Of a stretch of DNA of 49,470 nucleotides, positions 28,490 to 36,804 are shown piece after piece. Under the pieces are notes generated by a model that did no database searches, was not told the DNA's origin, and saw nothing but the letters and a program-made list of their open reading frames with translations. The position numbers and the translations under genes were made by a program. How positions within the stretch are numbered: the stretch's first letter is position 1; each line of letters opens with the position of its first letter. The stretch spans positions 1-49,470 of the forward strand of contig NZ_JACOPH010000016.1 of the NCBI RefSeq assembly GCF_014287635.1. The letters run 5' to 3'. Source of the stretch: Roseburia zhanii (GTDB lineage Bacteria; Bacillota; Clostridia; Lachnospirales; Lachnospiraceae).

Positions 28490-28508
28490 GTGTTTTCCTC
28501 CACCTATT

Positions 28509-28536
28509 ATCATAGCAAGTTTATCCGGATATGCAA
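28509..28536 (-). promoter_or_regulatory. Putative promoter of the 28489 Big_2 gene
   Basis: On the minus strand TTGCAT (28536-28531) and TATGAT (28514-28509) are 16 bases apart, just upstream of the GGTGGAGG ribosome binding site. Confidence 0.4.
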
Positions 28537-28577
28537 TGGCATTTTTTACATATAAACTGTAAAAAAATACATATGAT

Positions 28578-28635
28578 AAAAGCGACTCGTTTTTATCTGC
28601 CGTGGCAAATAATAAGAGTCGCTTTTATTTTTTGA
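28578..28635 (-). terminator. Rho-independent terminator after the large Big_2 gene
   Basis: AAAAGCGACTC (28578-28588) pairs with GAGTCGCTTTT (28616-28626), an 11-bp perfect stem with T-rich sequence on the minus-strand exit side. It lies just beyond the stop at 28652. Confidence 0.8.
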
Positions 28636-28651
28636 TCAAATAAAGTTTATT

Positions 28652-31129
28652 TTATTTTGCAGTATCTGCTTTGTACAAAGCCTGGATCTCATTTGATGAT
28701 AATGCTGATCCATATACTGTAAAGTTATCGATCATACCTGTAAAGTATTCTCCGCTTCCCCAGGTCGCCTGTCCAATATGGAAGATACTATTTGTTCCAA
28801 TAGAATCTTCAATCGATGTACTAGCCGGCTTTGTATCTGCTAACACACCATTAACGTATAATTCCGTAGATGTTTCTGCATATACAACATCAATTCTGGT
28901 CCATTCACTGCCATTTCTGCTTCCAGTATTCGCTTCATTCACACGACCATTTGCATAACGCTCAACATTAATCTCTGGTTTGTCTAAAATGCCTAAATAG
29001 TATTCCTTTTGGTATACTGGTGACTGATCGTCCTTTGATATAAAATATGCCCAACCCGAACCTGCATCTGTCTTGCTGTAATAAGAAATCGTGATTGCTT
29101 TCTGACCGGATACAACCGGTTTTCCATCTGTTTTCTTAACATCCAGATAACTGGAATTCTCTAATTTCAATGCACCTGTTCCAAGAAGCTTATCTGTCTT
29201 TTCAATAGATACACCATTTCCATTTACAGTTGCTACCGCATTTGTTCCTGTGATCTTGCCATCAACAGCATCCTCATCAAAATCAAATGCCGCTAACACT
29301 GTCTTCTCCACTTCTTCAATGGCAATGTTATCGTTTACCTCCTCAAAAGTTGCAGGAAGTTTGATCAATGATACATCTTTTACTGCATCATAGAATTCTG
29401 ATGCAAGTGCATTATCCATTGTCAATATATACTGATGGTCTTTGTACTCTAATGTAACTATCGATCCATCCTTAGCCAATGTAGCTTTATCAGCTGTAAA
29501 GGCAAGAGCCGCACTTGTACCTTTATATTCCAAAGTTGCTGTCTTAGCTGTCATATCAATATTGCTGATCACAGCACTCCTAGCAGCATCTGATCCGGAA
29601 GATACAGTTACTTTAATAGAATCATCAGTACGTGTTAATACTGCACTATATGTACCTTCACTGTCTACTGTTATGATTGTTTTCTTATTAGCTTCTGTAG
29701 TTACATCGATAGATGCATCGTCTAAAGCTGCAAATGCCTTGAGATTTTCTTTTGTGATCATATTCCATAATGCATCAACAGTCTTTGCTGCTACAAATTC
29801 CTGATATTTCTTATATGCGACTTCCATTTCTCTAGCTGTAACATTTCGCTGAATCTTCTCACCATCTGCATCTGTAAAAATAATCTTATAATTTTTAGAA
29901 TCATCGAAAGTACGTACAGTAACTTCTCCTGCTTCTTTTACTGTTACTGCTATTTCTGCTTTTACACCATTCTTAGCTGTTGCTGTGATCTTTGCTGTTC
30001 CAGCTGCTACTGCTGTAATCTTAGCACCTGCTTCTGTTGCTTCTACGGTTGCAACTTTGTCATTATCTGTTGTCCAGGTAATTGTCTTATCTGTTGCATT
30101 TTCCGGTGCTACTGTTGCTGTAACATTTGCAAGTTCTGTTCTTCCAAGTACTAATCTTACTTTTTCCGGATCAACTGTCACACTTGTTACATCTACTGTT
30201 TCCGGTGTTGGTGTTGGTGCCGGTGTTGGGTTTGGTGCCGGTGTTGGTGCCGGTGTTGGGTTTGGTGCCGGTGTTGCTACTGTCACACTACATGATGCAC
30301 TCTTAGCACCGGAATCAGATGCAACTGCTGTGATCGTTGCTGCACCATCTGCTACTGCTGTTACAACTCCGTTTGCATTTACAGTAGCCACATCACTGTC
30401 TGAGGAATACCAGTATACTTTCTTTCCTGCTGCTTTTGCCGGGTTTACAGTTGCTGTTAATGTAGCTGTCTCACTTGGTTTTAAGGAAAGGCTTGTCTGA
30501 TCTAAAGTTACACTCTTTGCTACTGTAATTTTTTTCTTTACAGTAACCTTGATCTTTGCCTTTTTGCCACCTGCAGCTGCTGTCATTGTAATAGTTGCTT
30601 TTCCTGGTTTTTTAGCTGTAATCTTACCTTTTTTGTCTACAGTTGCAACTTTTTTATTACTTGTTGTAAAGATCATCTGCTTATTGGCATCTCCAGGTGT
30701 CACTCCATATTTGATCGTTACTTTTTTGCCCTTCTGCATTACAATGCTCTTTGCTGTCTGAATAGATGTTGCTGCCTGCACAACGGTGATCTTACATTTT
30801 GCTTTTGCTTTAGGATTCGTTGCGGATACTACTGTAATGGTTGCATTACCGATACTCTTACCGGTAACTTTTCCCTTTGCTGTTACAGTTGCTACATCTG
30901 GATTACTGGATGTATAGGTTACTTTCTTAGAAGCTTTTTTCGGCTGTACCGCTTTTACTTTCAACGTTACGCTCTTTCCTACACCAACAATCTGTTTTGT
31001 TGTGCTTAATGTGATTTTCTTAGCATTTGCTGCTGCCTGTACATCTGTTGGGGAAACAACAATGCTGCTGACTGCCAATACACACACTAAGATGAGTGCC
31101 GACAGTCTTCTGATTGGATTCTTTTTCAT
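28652..31129 (-). CDS. Secreted Big_2 repeat protein with C-terminal LamG-like domain
   Basis: An 825-aa surface protein. The signal peptide RRLSALILVCVLAVSSIVVS ends near QAA. Four Big_2 domains lie at about 37-117, 118-200, 205-288 and 315-398. A Pro-rich linker (PAPNPTPAPTP) between the third and fourth is encoded by a perfect 30-bp DNA duplication. A middle region of unknown fold (about 405-600) follows. The C-terminus (about 605-820) looks like a concanavalin-A/LamG sandwich: AITISYYSKTDAGSGW, TELYVNGVLAD, FTGMIDNFTVYGSALS. It lacks a sortase signal. AGGAGG lies eight bases before the ATG at 31129. Carbohydrate binding at the cell surface is likely from the LamG part. Confidence 0.9.
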   Translation of the reverse strand: MKKNPIRRLSALILVCVLAVSSIVVSPTDVQAAANAKKITLSTTKQIVGVGKSVTLKVKAVQPKKASKKVTYTSSNPDVATVTAKGKVTGKSIGNATITVVSATNPKAKAKCKITVVQAATSIQTAKSIVMQKGKKVTIKYGVTPGDANKQMIFTTSNKKVATVDKKGKITAKKPGKATITMTAAAGGKKAKIKVTVKKKITVAKSVTLDQTSLSLKPSETATLTATVNPAKAAGKKVYWYSSDSDVATVNANGVVTAVADGAATITAVASDSGAKSASCSVTVATPAPNPTPAPTPAPNPTPAPTPTPETVDVTSVTVDPEKVRLVLGRTELANVTATVAPENATDKTITWTTDNDKVATVEATEAGAKITAVAAGTAKITATAKNGVKAEIAVTVKEAGEVTVRTFDDSKNYKIIFTDADGEKIQRNVTAREMEVAYKKYQEFVAAKTVDALWNMITKENLKAFAALDDASIDVTTEANKKTIITVDSEGTYSAVLTRTDDSIKVTVSSGSDAARSAVISNIDMTAKTATLEYKGTSAALAFTADKATLAKDGSIVTLEYKDHQYILTMDNALASEFYDAVKDVSLIKLPATFEEVNDNIAIEEVEKTVLAAFDFDEDAVDGKITGTNAVATVNGNGVSIEKTDKLLGTGALKLENSSYLDVKKTDGKPVVSGQKAITISYYSKTDAGSGWAYFISKDDQSPVYQKEYYLGILDKPEINVERYANGRVNEANTGSRNGSEWTRIDVVYAETSTELYVNGVLADTKPASTSIEDSIGTNSIFHIGQATWGSGEYFTGMIDNFTVYGSALSSNEIQALYKADTAK
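30211..30270. repeat. Perfect 30-bp tandem duplication in the Pro-rich linker
   Basis: Bases 30211-30240 and 30241-30270 are identical. They encode repeated Ala-Pro-Thr-Pro / Asn-Pro units between Big_2 domains 3 and 4. Slippage here would change linker length by ten residues without breaking the frame. Confidence 0.9.
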
Positions 31130-31169
31130 CAATCAGACCTCCTTTTGTATAATATATTTACATAATCTA

Positions 31170-31198
31170 ATCTTATATATTTTTCCTATAATTGTCAA
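31170..31198 (-). promoter_or_regulatory. Promoter of the large Big_2 gene
   Basis: On the minus strand TTGACA (31198-31193) and TAAGAT (31175-31170) are exactly 17 bases apart. The leader is about 35 bases before the ATG at 31129. Confidence 0.7.
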
Positions 31199-31301
31199 TA
31201 TGAACCCCGGCATTTTCCTGCATTTTGAAATATGTGTAAAAATATGATGATTATTTGTAATAAAACAACAAACAGGAGATGTCTGCTTTTCTTTCTGAGC
31301 G

Positions 31302-31350
31302 AAAAAAACTGCTGCAAAAGTAAATTAACCATCTACTTTTGCAACAGTTT
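31302..31350 (-). terminator. Terminator downstream of tRNA-Leu(CAA)
   Basis: On the minus strand CTGTTGCAAAAGTA pairs with TACTTTTGCAGCAG, followed by seven T residues. It lies about 20 bases after the tRNA 3' end. Confidence 0.85.
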
Positions 31351-31368
31351 CGTTTCTAATATGTATAA

Positions 31369-31451
31369 TGCCGGCAGCGGGACTTGAACCCGCACGTAGT
31401 TGCCTACAACAGATTTTGAGTCTGCCTCGTCTGCCATTCCGACACGCCGGC
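31369..31451 (-). tRNA. tRNA-Leu (anticodon CAA)
   Basis: The 83-nt gene has the acceptor stem GCCGGCG/CGCTGCCGGC-type pairing, a long variable arm typical of Leu, the T-arm CGGGTTCAAGTCCCG, and an anticodon loop with CAA inside GACTCAAAATC. The discriminator is A. CCA is not encoded. Confidence 0.95.
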
Positions 31452-31559
31452 AAATCGTCCGGTCAAACCGGACAGGTAGTATAATAACATAACCTCTCAC
31501 AAAATACAAGTACTTTTCTTCAAAGGTTTTATATCTCCGTCTTAAATTTTAAAAAGATG

Positions 31560-32834
31560 CTATTTAGGATCTTTCATATTTTTCAAGATATCAAAGCAGT
31601 CAAATGTTGCAAAATAATCTTTTGGTGTTTCCGCACGACGGATCAGTTCAAAACTTCCATCTTCTTTTAACAGGATCTCTGCGGATTTTAATTTTCCATT
31701 ATAATTATATCCCATGGAATAACCATGTGCACCTGTATCATGGATCACTAACAGATCTCCCATGTCGATTTTCGGCAGCATACGGTCAATGGCAAATTTA
31801 TCATTATTCTCACAAAGGGAACCTGTAATGTCATATTTATGGTCACACACACTGTTGTCTTTTCCCATAACAGTAATATGGTGATATGCTCCATACATTG
31901 CCGGGCGCATCAGATTGACAGCACATGCATCAACACCGATATATTCTTTATATGTATGTTTCTCATGGATCGCTTTTGTTACCAGACATCCATAAGGTCC
32001 CATCATAAAACGCCCCATCTCTGTGTAGATCGCAACATCCCCTAAACCTGCCGGTACTAAAACTTCTTCATAGACTTTGCGGACACCTTCTCCGATCGCA
32101 CGGATATCATTCGGCTTCTGATCCGGTGTATAAGGAATACCTACACCACCTGATAAATTGATAAAACGGATATCACAGCCGGTTGCCTCTTTTAACTCGA
32201 CAACTGTTTCAAATAATGTTTTTGCCAGTGTCGGATAATAGTCATTGGTTACGGTATTACTTGCAAGGAATGCATGAATACCAAAACGTTTTGCTCCTTT
32301 TTCTTTTAAGATCTTAAAGCCTTCAAACAACTGCTCTTTGGTAAATCCGTATTTTGCATCTCCCGGATTGTCCATGATGCTGTTACTGATCTTAAACACT
32401 CCACCCGGATTGAAACGGCAGCTGATCGTTTCCGGAATTTTTCCGATCGTTTTTTCCAAGAAATCTATATGTGTAAAATCATCTAAATTGATCGTTGCAC
32501 CGATCTTATCTGCAAAAGCAAATTCCTCTGCCGGTGTATCATTTGAAGAAAACATGATCTCCTCACCGGAAAAACCGAGTGCATCTGACATCATAAGTTC
32601 TGTCATGGAAGAACAGTCACATCCACATCCATACTCCTTTAAAATATTGATCAGAAATGGATTTGGTGTTGCTTTTACGGCAAAATATTCACGGAAACCC
32701 TTATTCCATGCAAACGCTTCTTTGACTGCTTTTGCATTTTCCCGGATTCCTTTCTCATCATATAAATAAAACGGTGTCGGATATTTTGCTACGATCTCCT
32801 GTAATTTTTCATAAGTTACGAATGGTTCTTTCAT
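31560..32834 (-). CDS. lysA: Diaminopimelate decarboxylase-like enzyme
   Basis: A 424-aa fold-type III PLP decarboxylase. FAVKA at 51-55 places the Schiff-base Lys54; later come CRFNPGG, NLSGGVGIPYTP (phosphate binding), EMGRFMMGP, and the late active-site segment HDTGAHGYSMGYNYNG. It should convert meso-diaminopimelate to lysine. A related amino-acid decarboxylase is a less likely alternative. The ATG follows GGGAG at nine bases and lies one base after the stop of the TrmB-like regulator gene, so the two form an operon. Regulation of lysA by such a protein is not something I know from model organisms. Confidence 0.9.
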   Translation of the reverse strand: MKEPFVTYEKLQEIVAKYPTPFYLYDEKGIRENAKAVKEAFAWNKGFREYFAVKATPNPFLINILKEYGCGCDCSSMTELMMSDALGFSGEEIMFSSNDTPAEEFAFADKIGATINLDDFTHIDFLEKTIGKIPETISCRFNPGGVFKISNSIMDNPGDAKYGFTKEQLFEGFKILKEKGAKRFGIHAFLASNTVTNDYYPTLAKTLFETVVELKEATGCDIRFINLSGGVGIPYTPDQKPNDIRAIGEGVRKVYEEVLVPAGLGDVAIYTEMGRFMMGPYGCLVTKAIHEKHTYKEYIGVDACAVNLMRPAMYGAYHHITVMGKDNSVCDHKYDITGSLCENNDKFAIDRMLPKIDMGDLLVIHDTGAHGYSMGYNYNGKLKSAEILLKEDGSFELIRRAETPKDYFATFDCFDILKNMKDPK

Positions 32835-32835
32835 G

Positions 32836-33543
32836 CTATTTTTCTCCCTTCATAAGCTGTATTAACTGTATTTCATTGCGCATGGAATCCTTAAAAACCT
32901 GTACAAAATTCTGTTGTCCGGAATACAGGCAGGTACTTTCTCCACCATTACCGATCTCTCCGGTAAGCACATTGGTAGAATCCGTGATCACGCCGATCTG
33001 TCTGCCTTTGTCCTCTGACTGATAACAGACAGCACCCGGCATATCTAACTTTGCATCTGTAATGATGACTACTTTTTTACCTTCTGAAACCGCTGTACGG
33101 ATCTCATTTTCAAAAATATGGACACAGTTTTTTGTCATGGATAAATAGATCCTTTTTTCGGACTGTGCGATCATATTTTTTACTTTGTTACGGATATGTG
33201 CATCACCTGTGATCGTTAAATACCCTTCGGCTTCTTTTTTCTGCTTCGGCATGTATTCCTTAAGCTGCATCTTCATTTCCTCAAGCAGACGGATCTTATT
33301 TGCACAAAATTCTTCTGCTTCTACCGCATGATATCTGACTGCGGTCCCTTCAGTTGTATATGCAGCTCCTTTATCAACTAACCCCGCCAACGCATTATAG
33401 GCATTAGATCGTGAGATGCCAGTCTGCTTTGAAGCTTCATAACCTGTCATTTCACCATTTTCTGCAAGACACAGATAGATAGCTGCCTCCTGCCTTGTCA
33501 TGCCAAAACACATCAGCTTTTCAATTAACTGATTGTTATCCAT
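32836..33543 (-). CDS. TrmB-family transcriptional regulator
   Basis: A 235-aa protein. The N-terminal winged helix (about 8-75: MTRQEAAIYLCLAENGEMTGYEASKQTGISRSNAYNALAGL) is typical of TrmB. A short coiled segment (about 80-105) is followed by a C-terminal sensor domain resembling the phospholipase D-like fold of this family (KRIYLSMTK, KKVVIITDAKL). It is encoded upstream of lysA, with the lysA start one base after its stop. Its own promoter carries an inverted repeat downstream of the -10, which suggests autoregulation. The effector is unknown; lysine or diaminopimelate would fit the partner gene. Confidence 0.85.
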   Translation of the reverse strand: MDNNQLIEKLMCFGMTRQEAAIYLCLAENGEMTGYEASKQTGISRSNAYNALAGLVDKGAAYTTEGTAVRYHAVEAEEFCANKIRLLEEMKMQLKEYMPKQKKEAEGYLTITGDAHIRNKVKNMIAQSEKRIYLSMTKNCVHIFENEIRTAVSEGKKVVIITDAKLDMPGAVCYQSEDKGRQIGVITDSTNVLTGEIGNGGESTCLYSGQQNFVQVFKDSMRNEIQLIQLMKGEK

Positions 33544-33561
33544 GTTCTTTCCCCTCAGTAG

Positions 33562-33607
33562 TAGTACTATCTAGGAATACTATATAGGTTTTCTAAGTGC
33601 TTGTCAA
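33562..33607 (-). promoter_or_regulatory. Promoter with overlapping operator for the trmB-lysA operon
   Basis: On the minus strand a consensus TTGACA (33607-33602) and TATAGT (33584-33579) are 17 bases apart. An inverted repeat, TAGTA (33562-33566) with TACTA (33578-33582), overlaps the -10 and the expected start site, as expected for a repressor operator. Confidence 0.7.
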
Positions 33608-33608
33608 C

Positions 33609-33941
33609 TCAAAAAACCTGCTGCACCAAAAACATATATAAAACTGTCCCTGCACCGATGCTCAAAAGATTATTCCGTTTCCATACATGCAAAACGATCA
33701 CCACAACTGCGGCGATCAGTTCCGGCAGTCCATACGGATACCGAAATACACTGACGGATTTAAAACAATAAATGATCAGCATTCCGATAACTGCCGGTGG
33801 TAATACTTTTCCAAGATACTGTACCATCGGTGGAATCTCTTTTCCTTTTGGGAAAAGCAGAAATGGGATCGCCCTCGTTGCAAATGTCGTTGCTGCAACT
33901 GCTATGATAATAAGTAAAGACCGTCCTGTACTAACCGGCAT
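33609..33941 (-). CDS. azlD: AzlD-family branched-chain amino acid transport protein
   Basis: A 110-aa protein with four hydrophobic segments. TTFATRAIPFLLFP near the N-terminus and KVLPPAVIGMLIIYCF are hallmarks of AzlD, the small partner of the AzlC permease. Together they form an exporter of branched-chain amino acids and analogues. AGGAGG precedes the ATG at 33941, which lies inside the end of azlC (11-base overlap), so the pair is translationally coupled. Confidence 0.92.
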   Translation of the reverse strand: MPVSTGRSLLIIIAVAATTFATRAIPFLLFPKGKEIPPMVQYLGKVLPPAVIGMLIIYCFKSVSVFRYPYGLPELIAAVVVIVLHVWKRNNLLSIGAGTVLYMFLVQQVF

Positions 33942-34665
33942 GATTTACCGCCTCCTTTTTTTCATCCTCTGCAATATACTTTCTTCCTGCGATCAGGCAG
34001 ACCATGATACAGATCATAGATGGCAGGATAAAATTATCACTGCCGCAGATCAGCCGAAGCAGCAATGCCGCACAGATTCCGATCATTGCCGGGATCCTGT
34101 TGCCGCCGGCTAACCACTGTTCGACGAAAATAACAATAAATAATGCTGTCATGGCAAAATCGATCCCTTCTGCATCAAATGGGATCAACGCTCCTGCTAA
34201 GGCTCCTATCGCAGAACCAACGACCCAGTAGATCTGGTCTAATAAAGCGATTGCAAATAAAAATTTATCCTCTGCCACATCTTTTGGCACTTTCGTAATA
34301 AAAAACAGGGAATACGTTTCATCTGTCAGTGAAAAGATCATATACAAACGCTTTTTTCCCATTTTTCCAAAACGTTCTAACAAAGACAGTCCGTAAAAAA
34401 TATGGCGGACATTCACCATAAATGTCATAAAGACCACATCTAAAAAACTGACCCCAGGTGCAAAAAAATTGACTGCAAGATACTGTCCGCTTCCTGCATA
34501 GACTAGCACACTCATCAGTATCGCCCAGAGAAAATTATAACCTTTTTCCTGATACATGACTCCAAATGCGATCCCGATAAACAGATATCCTGTCATAACC
34601 GGTATCGTAAACGGGAAAGCCGTCTGAAAAGCCCTGATATATCCATTCTTTTTTAATTGTTTCAT
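33931..34665 (-). CDS. azlC: AzlC-family branched-chain amino acid exporter subunit
   Basis: About 244 aa with seven or so membrane segments. AFQTAFPFTIPVMTGYLFIGIAFGVMY at the start and SVLVYAGSGQYLAVNFFAPG followed by NVRHIFYGLSLLERF are diagnostic of AzlC. The frame is open to 34689, but GAGGG lies seven bases before the ATG at 34665, which is chosen. The large subunit is encoded first and azlD second, the usual order. No lrp-like regulator is adjacent. Confidence 0.93.
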   Translation of the reverse strand: MKQLKKNGYIRAFQTAFPFTIPVMTGYLFIGIAFGVMYQEKGYNFLWAILMSVLVYAGSGQYLAVNFFAPGVSFLDVVFMTFMVNVRHIFYGLSLLERFGKMGKKRLYMIFSLTDETYSLFFITKVPKDVAEDKFLFAIALLDQIYWVVGSAIGALAGALIPFDAEGIDFAMTALFIVIFVEQWLAGGNRIPAMIGICAALLLRLICGSDNFILPSMICIMVCLIAGRKYIAEDEKKEAVNHAG

Positions 34666-34870
34666 TTCTAATCCCTCTTTTTTTGTCATACACAGATATT
34701 GTTCTGCCCTTTATGGGCTTTCTGTGAACTGTAACCCACTCTACACCAGTCATTTTTGAAATTCAATCTTTTTTTTGAAAATTGCTTCCCTTTGTCGATA
34801 AATATGTTATACTGTATATGTATGTAAACATTTTGTTACTGTTCAGAATACGATTTTAAAGGAGCGTACA

Positions 34871-35710
34871 GTGATCATGACAAATATTTCAGCACTTGAT
34901 GCTTTAAATGCTGCTCTTGCAGCTTCAGATACAGTCAAAGAACAGGCGGCTGCTTCTAATGATACGACGATTGATTTTTCTTCCTATTTAAAATCAAGTA
35001 AGAATCTCGACGAGATCTATCAGGAGGCATCACAGACTTATGGTGTTTCTGTCGATCTGTTAAAAGCTATGACAAAACAGGAATCGAATTTCAATCCAAA
35101 TGCAACCAGCCGAAGCGGTGCACAGGGACTGATGCAGCTTATGCCTGCAACTGCTGCAGGACTTGGCGTAACAGATGCTTATAATCCATATCAGAATATC
35201 ATGGGTGGTGCAAAATATATCCGCCAGATGTTAGATAAATACAACGGCAACGTATCACTTGCCCTTGCCGCATATAATGCCGGCAGTAATAATGTTGATA
35301 AATATGGCGGTATTCCACCGTTTGCAGAAACACAGAATTATGTAGCCAAGATCACCGGTTACTTACAGGAAGGTGTAACCATACCGGATACTGATACCGT
35401 CTATGCGGCTAATTCTTCTGTAAATGGAAGTGATACTGTCACTTATCAGGATCTCAATGAATTTGCCGGTGATATTTTAACAGAGATTTTTTCTTATGAA
35501 GACTATATGAAATATCTTTCTTCCTTATTAGGACAGGATAAGATGGCACTTTCCCTTTCCGTAACTTCTGTGGATACCGAAGAACAGGAAGCATCCGATG
35601 AGGACAGCATAGATGCTATCCCATCAGATACATACCTTGCTTATCAGGATATGACACAGACACCTGCAATAAATATTATTACATCAGATGATATAAAAAA
35701 CGACGTTTGA
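34871..35710 (+). CDS. Lytic transglycosylase (SLT domain) without visible signal peptide
   Basis: A 279-aa protein. The SLT domain spans about 45-165: catalytic Glu71 in MTKQESNFNP, GAQGLMQLMP (83-92), and LAAYNAG (132-138). Such enzymes cleave peptidoglycan glycan strands to 1,6-anhydro products. The N-terminus (ISALDALNAALAASD) is not a standard signal peptide and no membrane segment follows, so the export route is unclear. The C-terminal region of about 110 aa is acidic and unrecognised. GGAG lies six bases before GTG 34871; the ATG at 34877 is the alternative start. It is divergent from azlCD and ends in a strong terminator. Confidence 0.88.
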   Translation: MIMTNISALDALNAALAASDTVKEQAAASNDTTIDFSSYLKSSKNLDEIYQEASQTYGVSVDLLKAMTKQESNFNPNATSRSGAQGLMQLMPATAAGLGVTDAYNPYQNIMGGAKYIRQMLDKYNGNVSLALAAYNAGSNNVDKYGGIPPFAETQNYVAKITGYLQEGVTIPDTDTVYAANSSVNGSDTVTYQDLNEFAGDILTEIFSYEDYMKYLSSLLGQDKMALSLSVTSVDTEEQEASDEDSIDAIPSDTYLAYQDMTQTPAINIITSDDIKNDV

Positions 35711-35731
35711 TCTCTCAAACGCCGTTTTTTT
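35697..35731. terminator. Bidirectional terminator overlapping the stop codon
   Basis: AAACGACGTTTGA pairs with TCAAACGCCGTTT around TCTC, with A and T runs on either side. It overlaps the transglycosylase stop and also ends thiE (stop at 35730) on the minus strand. Confidence 0.8.
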
Positions 35732-36368
35732 AATCTATGATCTCTAATACTTTTTTCTTTAGATCTTCTGCTGCTGCACCGACATCTTCCTGTGCAAAGA
35801 TTCCACTGACTACTGCTGCGCCTTTTGCTCCAAGCCCTTTAAGCTGTAAGATATTTTCTCCATTGATCCCTCCGATCGCTACCACAGGGATCTTCACGCT
35901 ATGACAGATTTCAGAAAAGATCTGATGCTCTAGTGCCTTTGCATCTAATTTCGTTCCGCTTCCAAAAACTGCTCCACTTCCAATATAATCTGCTCCTGCT
36001 GTCTCTGCCGCTTCTGCCTGTGCAACGGTACGTGCAGTCACACCGATGATCTTATCCTCTCCTAAGATCTCCCGTACTTTTGCGATCTGCATATCACCCT
36101 GTCCTACATGTACTCCATCAGCGTCCATTTCTTTTGCAATTTCCACATTGTCATTGATGATAAGCGGAACATGGTATCTATGACACAGTTCTTTTAATTC
36201 TACTGCCTCCTGTAAAAATGCATCATGATCTAACTGCTTTTCCCGTAACTGTAAACAGGTCACACCACCTTTTAATGCCGCTTCTACCTGTTCATACAAT
36301 GTTTTTCCATGCAGCCAGCTTCTGTCTGTCACTCCATAAAGCCTTAACTGTTCTTCTGTACAATTCAT
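35730..36368 (-). CDS. thiE: Thiamine phosphate synthase
   Basis: A 212-aa TIM-barrel enzyme joining HMP pyrophosphate and thiazole phosphate. LYGVTDR, CLQLREKQLD, LIINDNVEIAKEMDADGVHVGQGD, GVTARTVAQAE, GADYIGSGAVFGSGTKLDA and VAIGGINGENI are the ordered motifs of ThiE. AGGAG lies 11 bases before the ATG. It stands alone, with no thiC/D/G/M gene nearby, and I see no TPP riboswitch upstream; the space between it and tRNA-Thr is taken by the tRNA terminator. Confidence 0.95.
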   Translation of the reverse strand: MNCTEEQLRLYGVTDRSWLHGKTLYEQVEAALKGGVTCLQLREKQLDHDAFLQEAVELKELCHRYHVPLIINDNVEIAKEMDADGVHVGQGDMQIAKVREILGEDKIIGVTARTVAQAEAAETAGADYIGSGAVFGSGTKLDAKALEHQIFSEICHSVKIPVVAIGGINGENILQLKGLGAKGAAVVSGIFAQEDVGAAAEDLKKKVLEIID

Positions 36369-36403
36369 TTGCCATTCTCTCCTATATGAAACACCTGTAA
36401 AAT

Positions 36404-36445
36404 AAAAACCTGCATACTAACATCTTCCGATGCTAACTATGCAGG
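36404..36445 (-). terminator. Terminator downstream of tRNA-Thr
   Basis: On the minus strand CCTGCATAGTTAGCATC pairs with GATGTTAGTATGCAGG around GGAA, followed by TTTTTATTTT. The loop is tight and the stem nearly perfect. Confidence 0.85.
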
Positions 36446-36454
36446 AATCAAATA

Positions 36455-36527
36455 AGCTGGCAACGGGAATCGAACCCGTGACCTCCGCACTACCAATGCG
36501 ACGCTCTACCGACTGAGCCATGCCAGC
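36455..36527 (-). tRNA. tRNA-Thr (anticodon GGT)
   Basis: The 73-nt cloverleaf has the acceptor stem GCTGGCA/TGCCAGC, anticodon stem CGCA/TGCG with loop TTGGTAG (GGT), and T-arm ACGGGTTCGATTCCCGT. The discriminator is T. CCA is not encoded. Confidence 0.95.
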
Positions 36528-36625
36528 ACTGCTGAATTGCTTCAACGCATACCATCATACTATAGCTTTTCCTTTTTGTCAACAATTCCCCTTTTAATTT
36601 TTTCAGAAAATTTCCAAAAAAGAAC

Positions 36626-36654
36626 TTGACTTTTTATCCTTATAGCTGTATTAT
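36626..36654 (+). promoter_or_regulatory. Promoter of tRNA-Leu(CAG)
   Basis: TTGACT (36626-36631) and TATTAT (36649-36654) are 17 bases apart. Initiation near 36661 is about ten bases before the tRNA 5' end. Confidence 0.6.
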
Positions 36655-36671
36655 ATTTTTTGTCAGTTTGA

Positions 36672-36755
36672 GCAGGAATGGCGGAATTGGCAGACGCGCA
36701 GGCTTCAGGTGCCTGTGGCAGCAATGTCGTGAGGGTTCAAGTCCCTTTTCCTGCA
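36672..36755 (+). tRNA. tRNA-Leu (anticodon CAG)
   Basis: The 84-nt gene has the acceptor stem GCAGGAA/TTCCTGC, anticodon stem CAGGC/GCCTG with loop TTCAGGT (CAG), a long variable arm, and T-arm AGGGTTCAAGTCCCT. The discriminator is A. Confidence 0.95.
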
Positions 36756-36759
36756 TGAT

Positions 36760-36797
36760 AAAATCACTTCATAGTTTACTATGAAGTGATTTTTTTA
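36760..36797 (+). terminator. Terminator of tRNA-Leu(CAG)
   Basis: AAAATCACTTCATAG and CTATGAAGTGATTTT form a 15-bp perfect stem around TTTA, followed by more T residues. Confidence 0.9.
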
Positions 36798-36804
36798 TGA
36801 TAAA

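Noticed and set aside
29985..30500. 171-codon plus-strand frame antisense to the Big_2 gene
   Set aside because: An artefact of repetitive Ala/Pro/Thr/Val codons on the minus strand, which give Val/Ala/Gly runs in antisense.
26909..31129. Big_2 proteins as substrates of the neighbouring sortase
   Set aside because: Neither protein ends in an LPxTG-like motif with hydrophobic segment and basic tail, so adjacency alone does not support it.
36369..36454. Possible TPP riboswitch before thiE
   Set aside because: The only structure there is the tRNA-Thr terminator; none of the conserved THI-box segments can be seen.
36755..36804. ATGATAAA at 36755-36762 and 36797-36804 as a possible 8-bp target duplication
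   Set aside because: It flanks the tRNA-Leu terminator hairpin, not the palindromic element, and short AT-rich repeats are expected by chance; no duplication is seen at the element's real ends.
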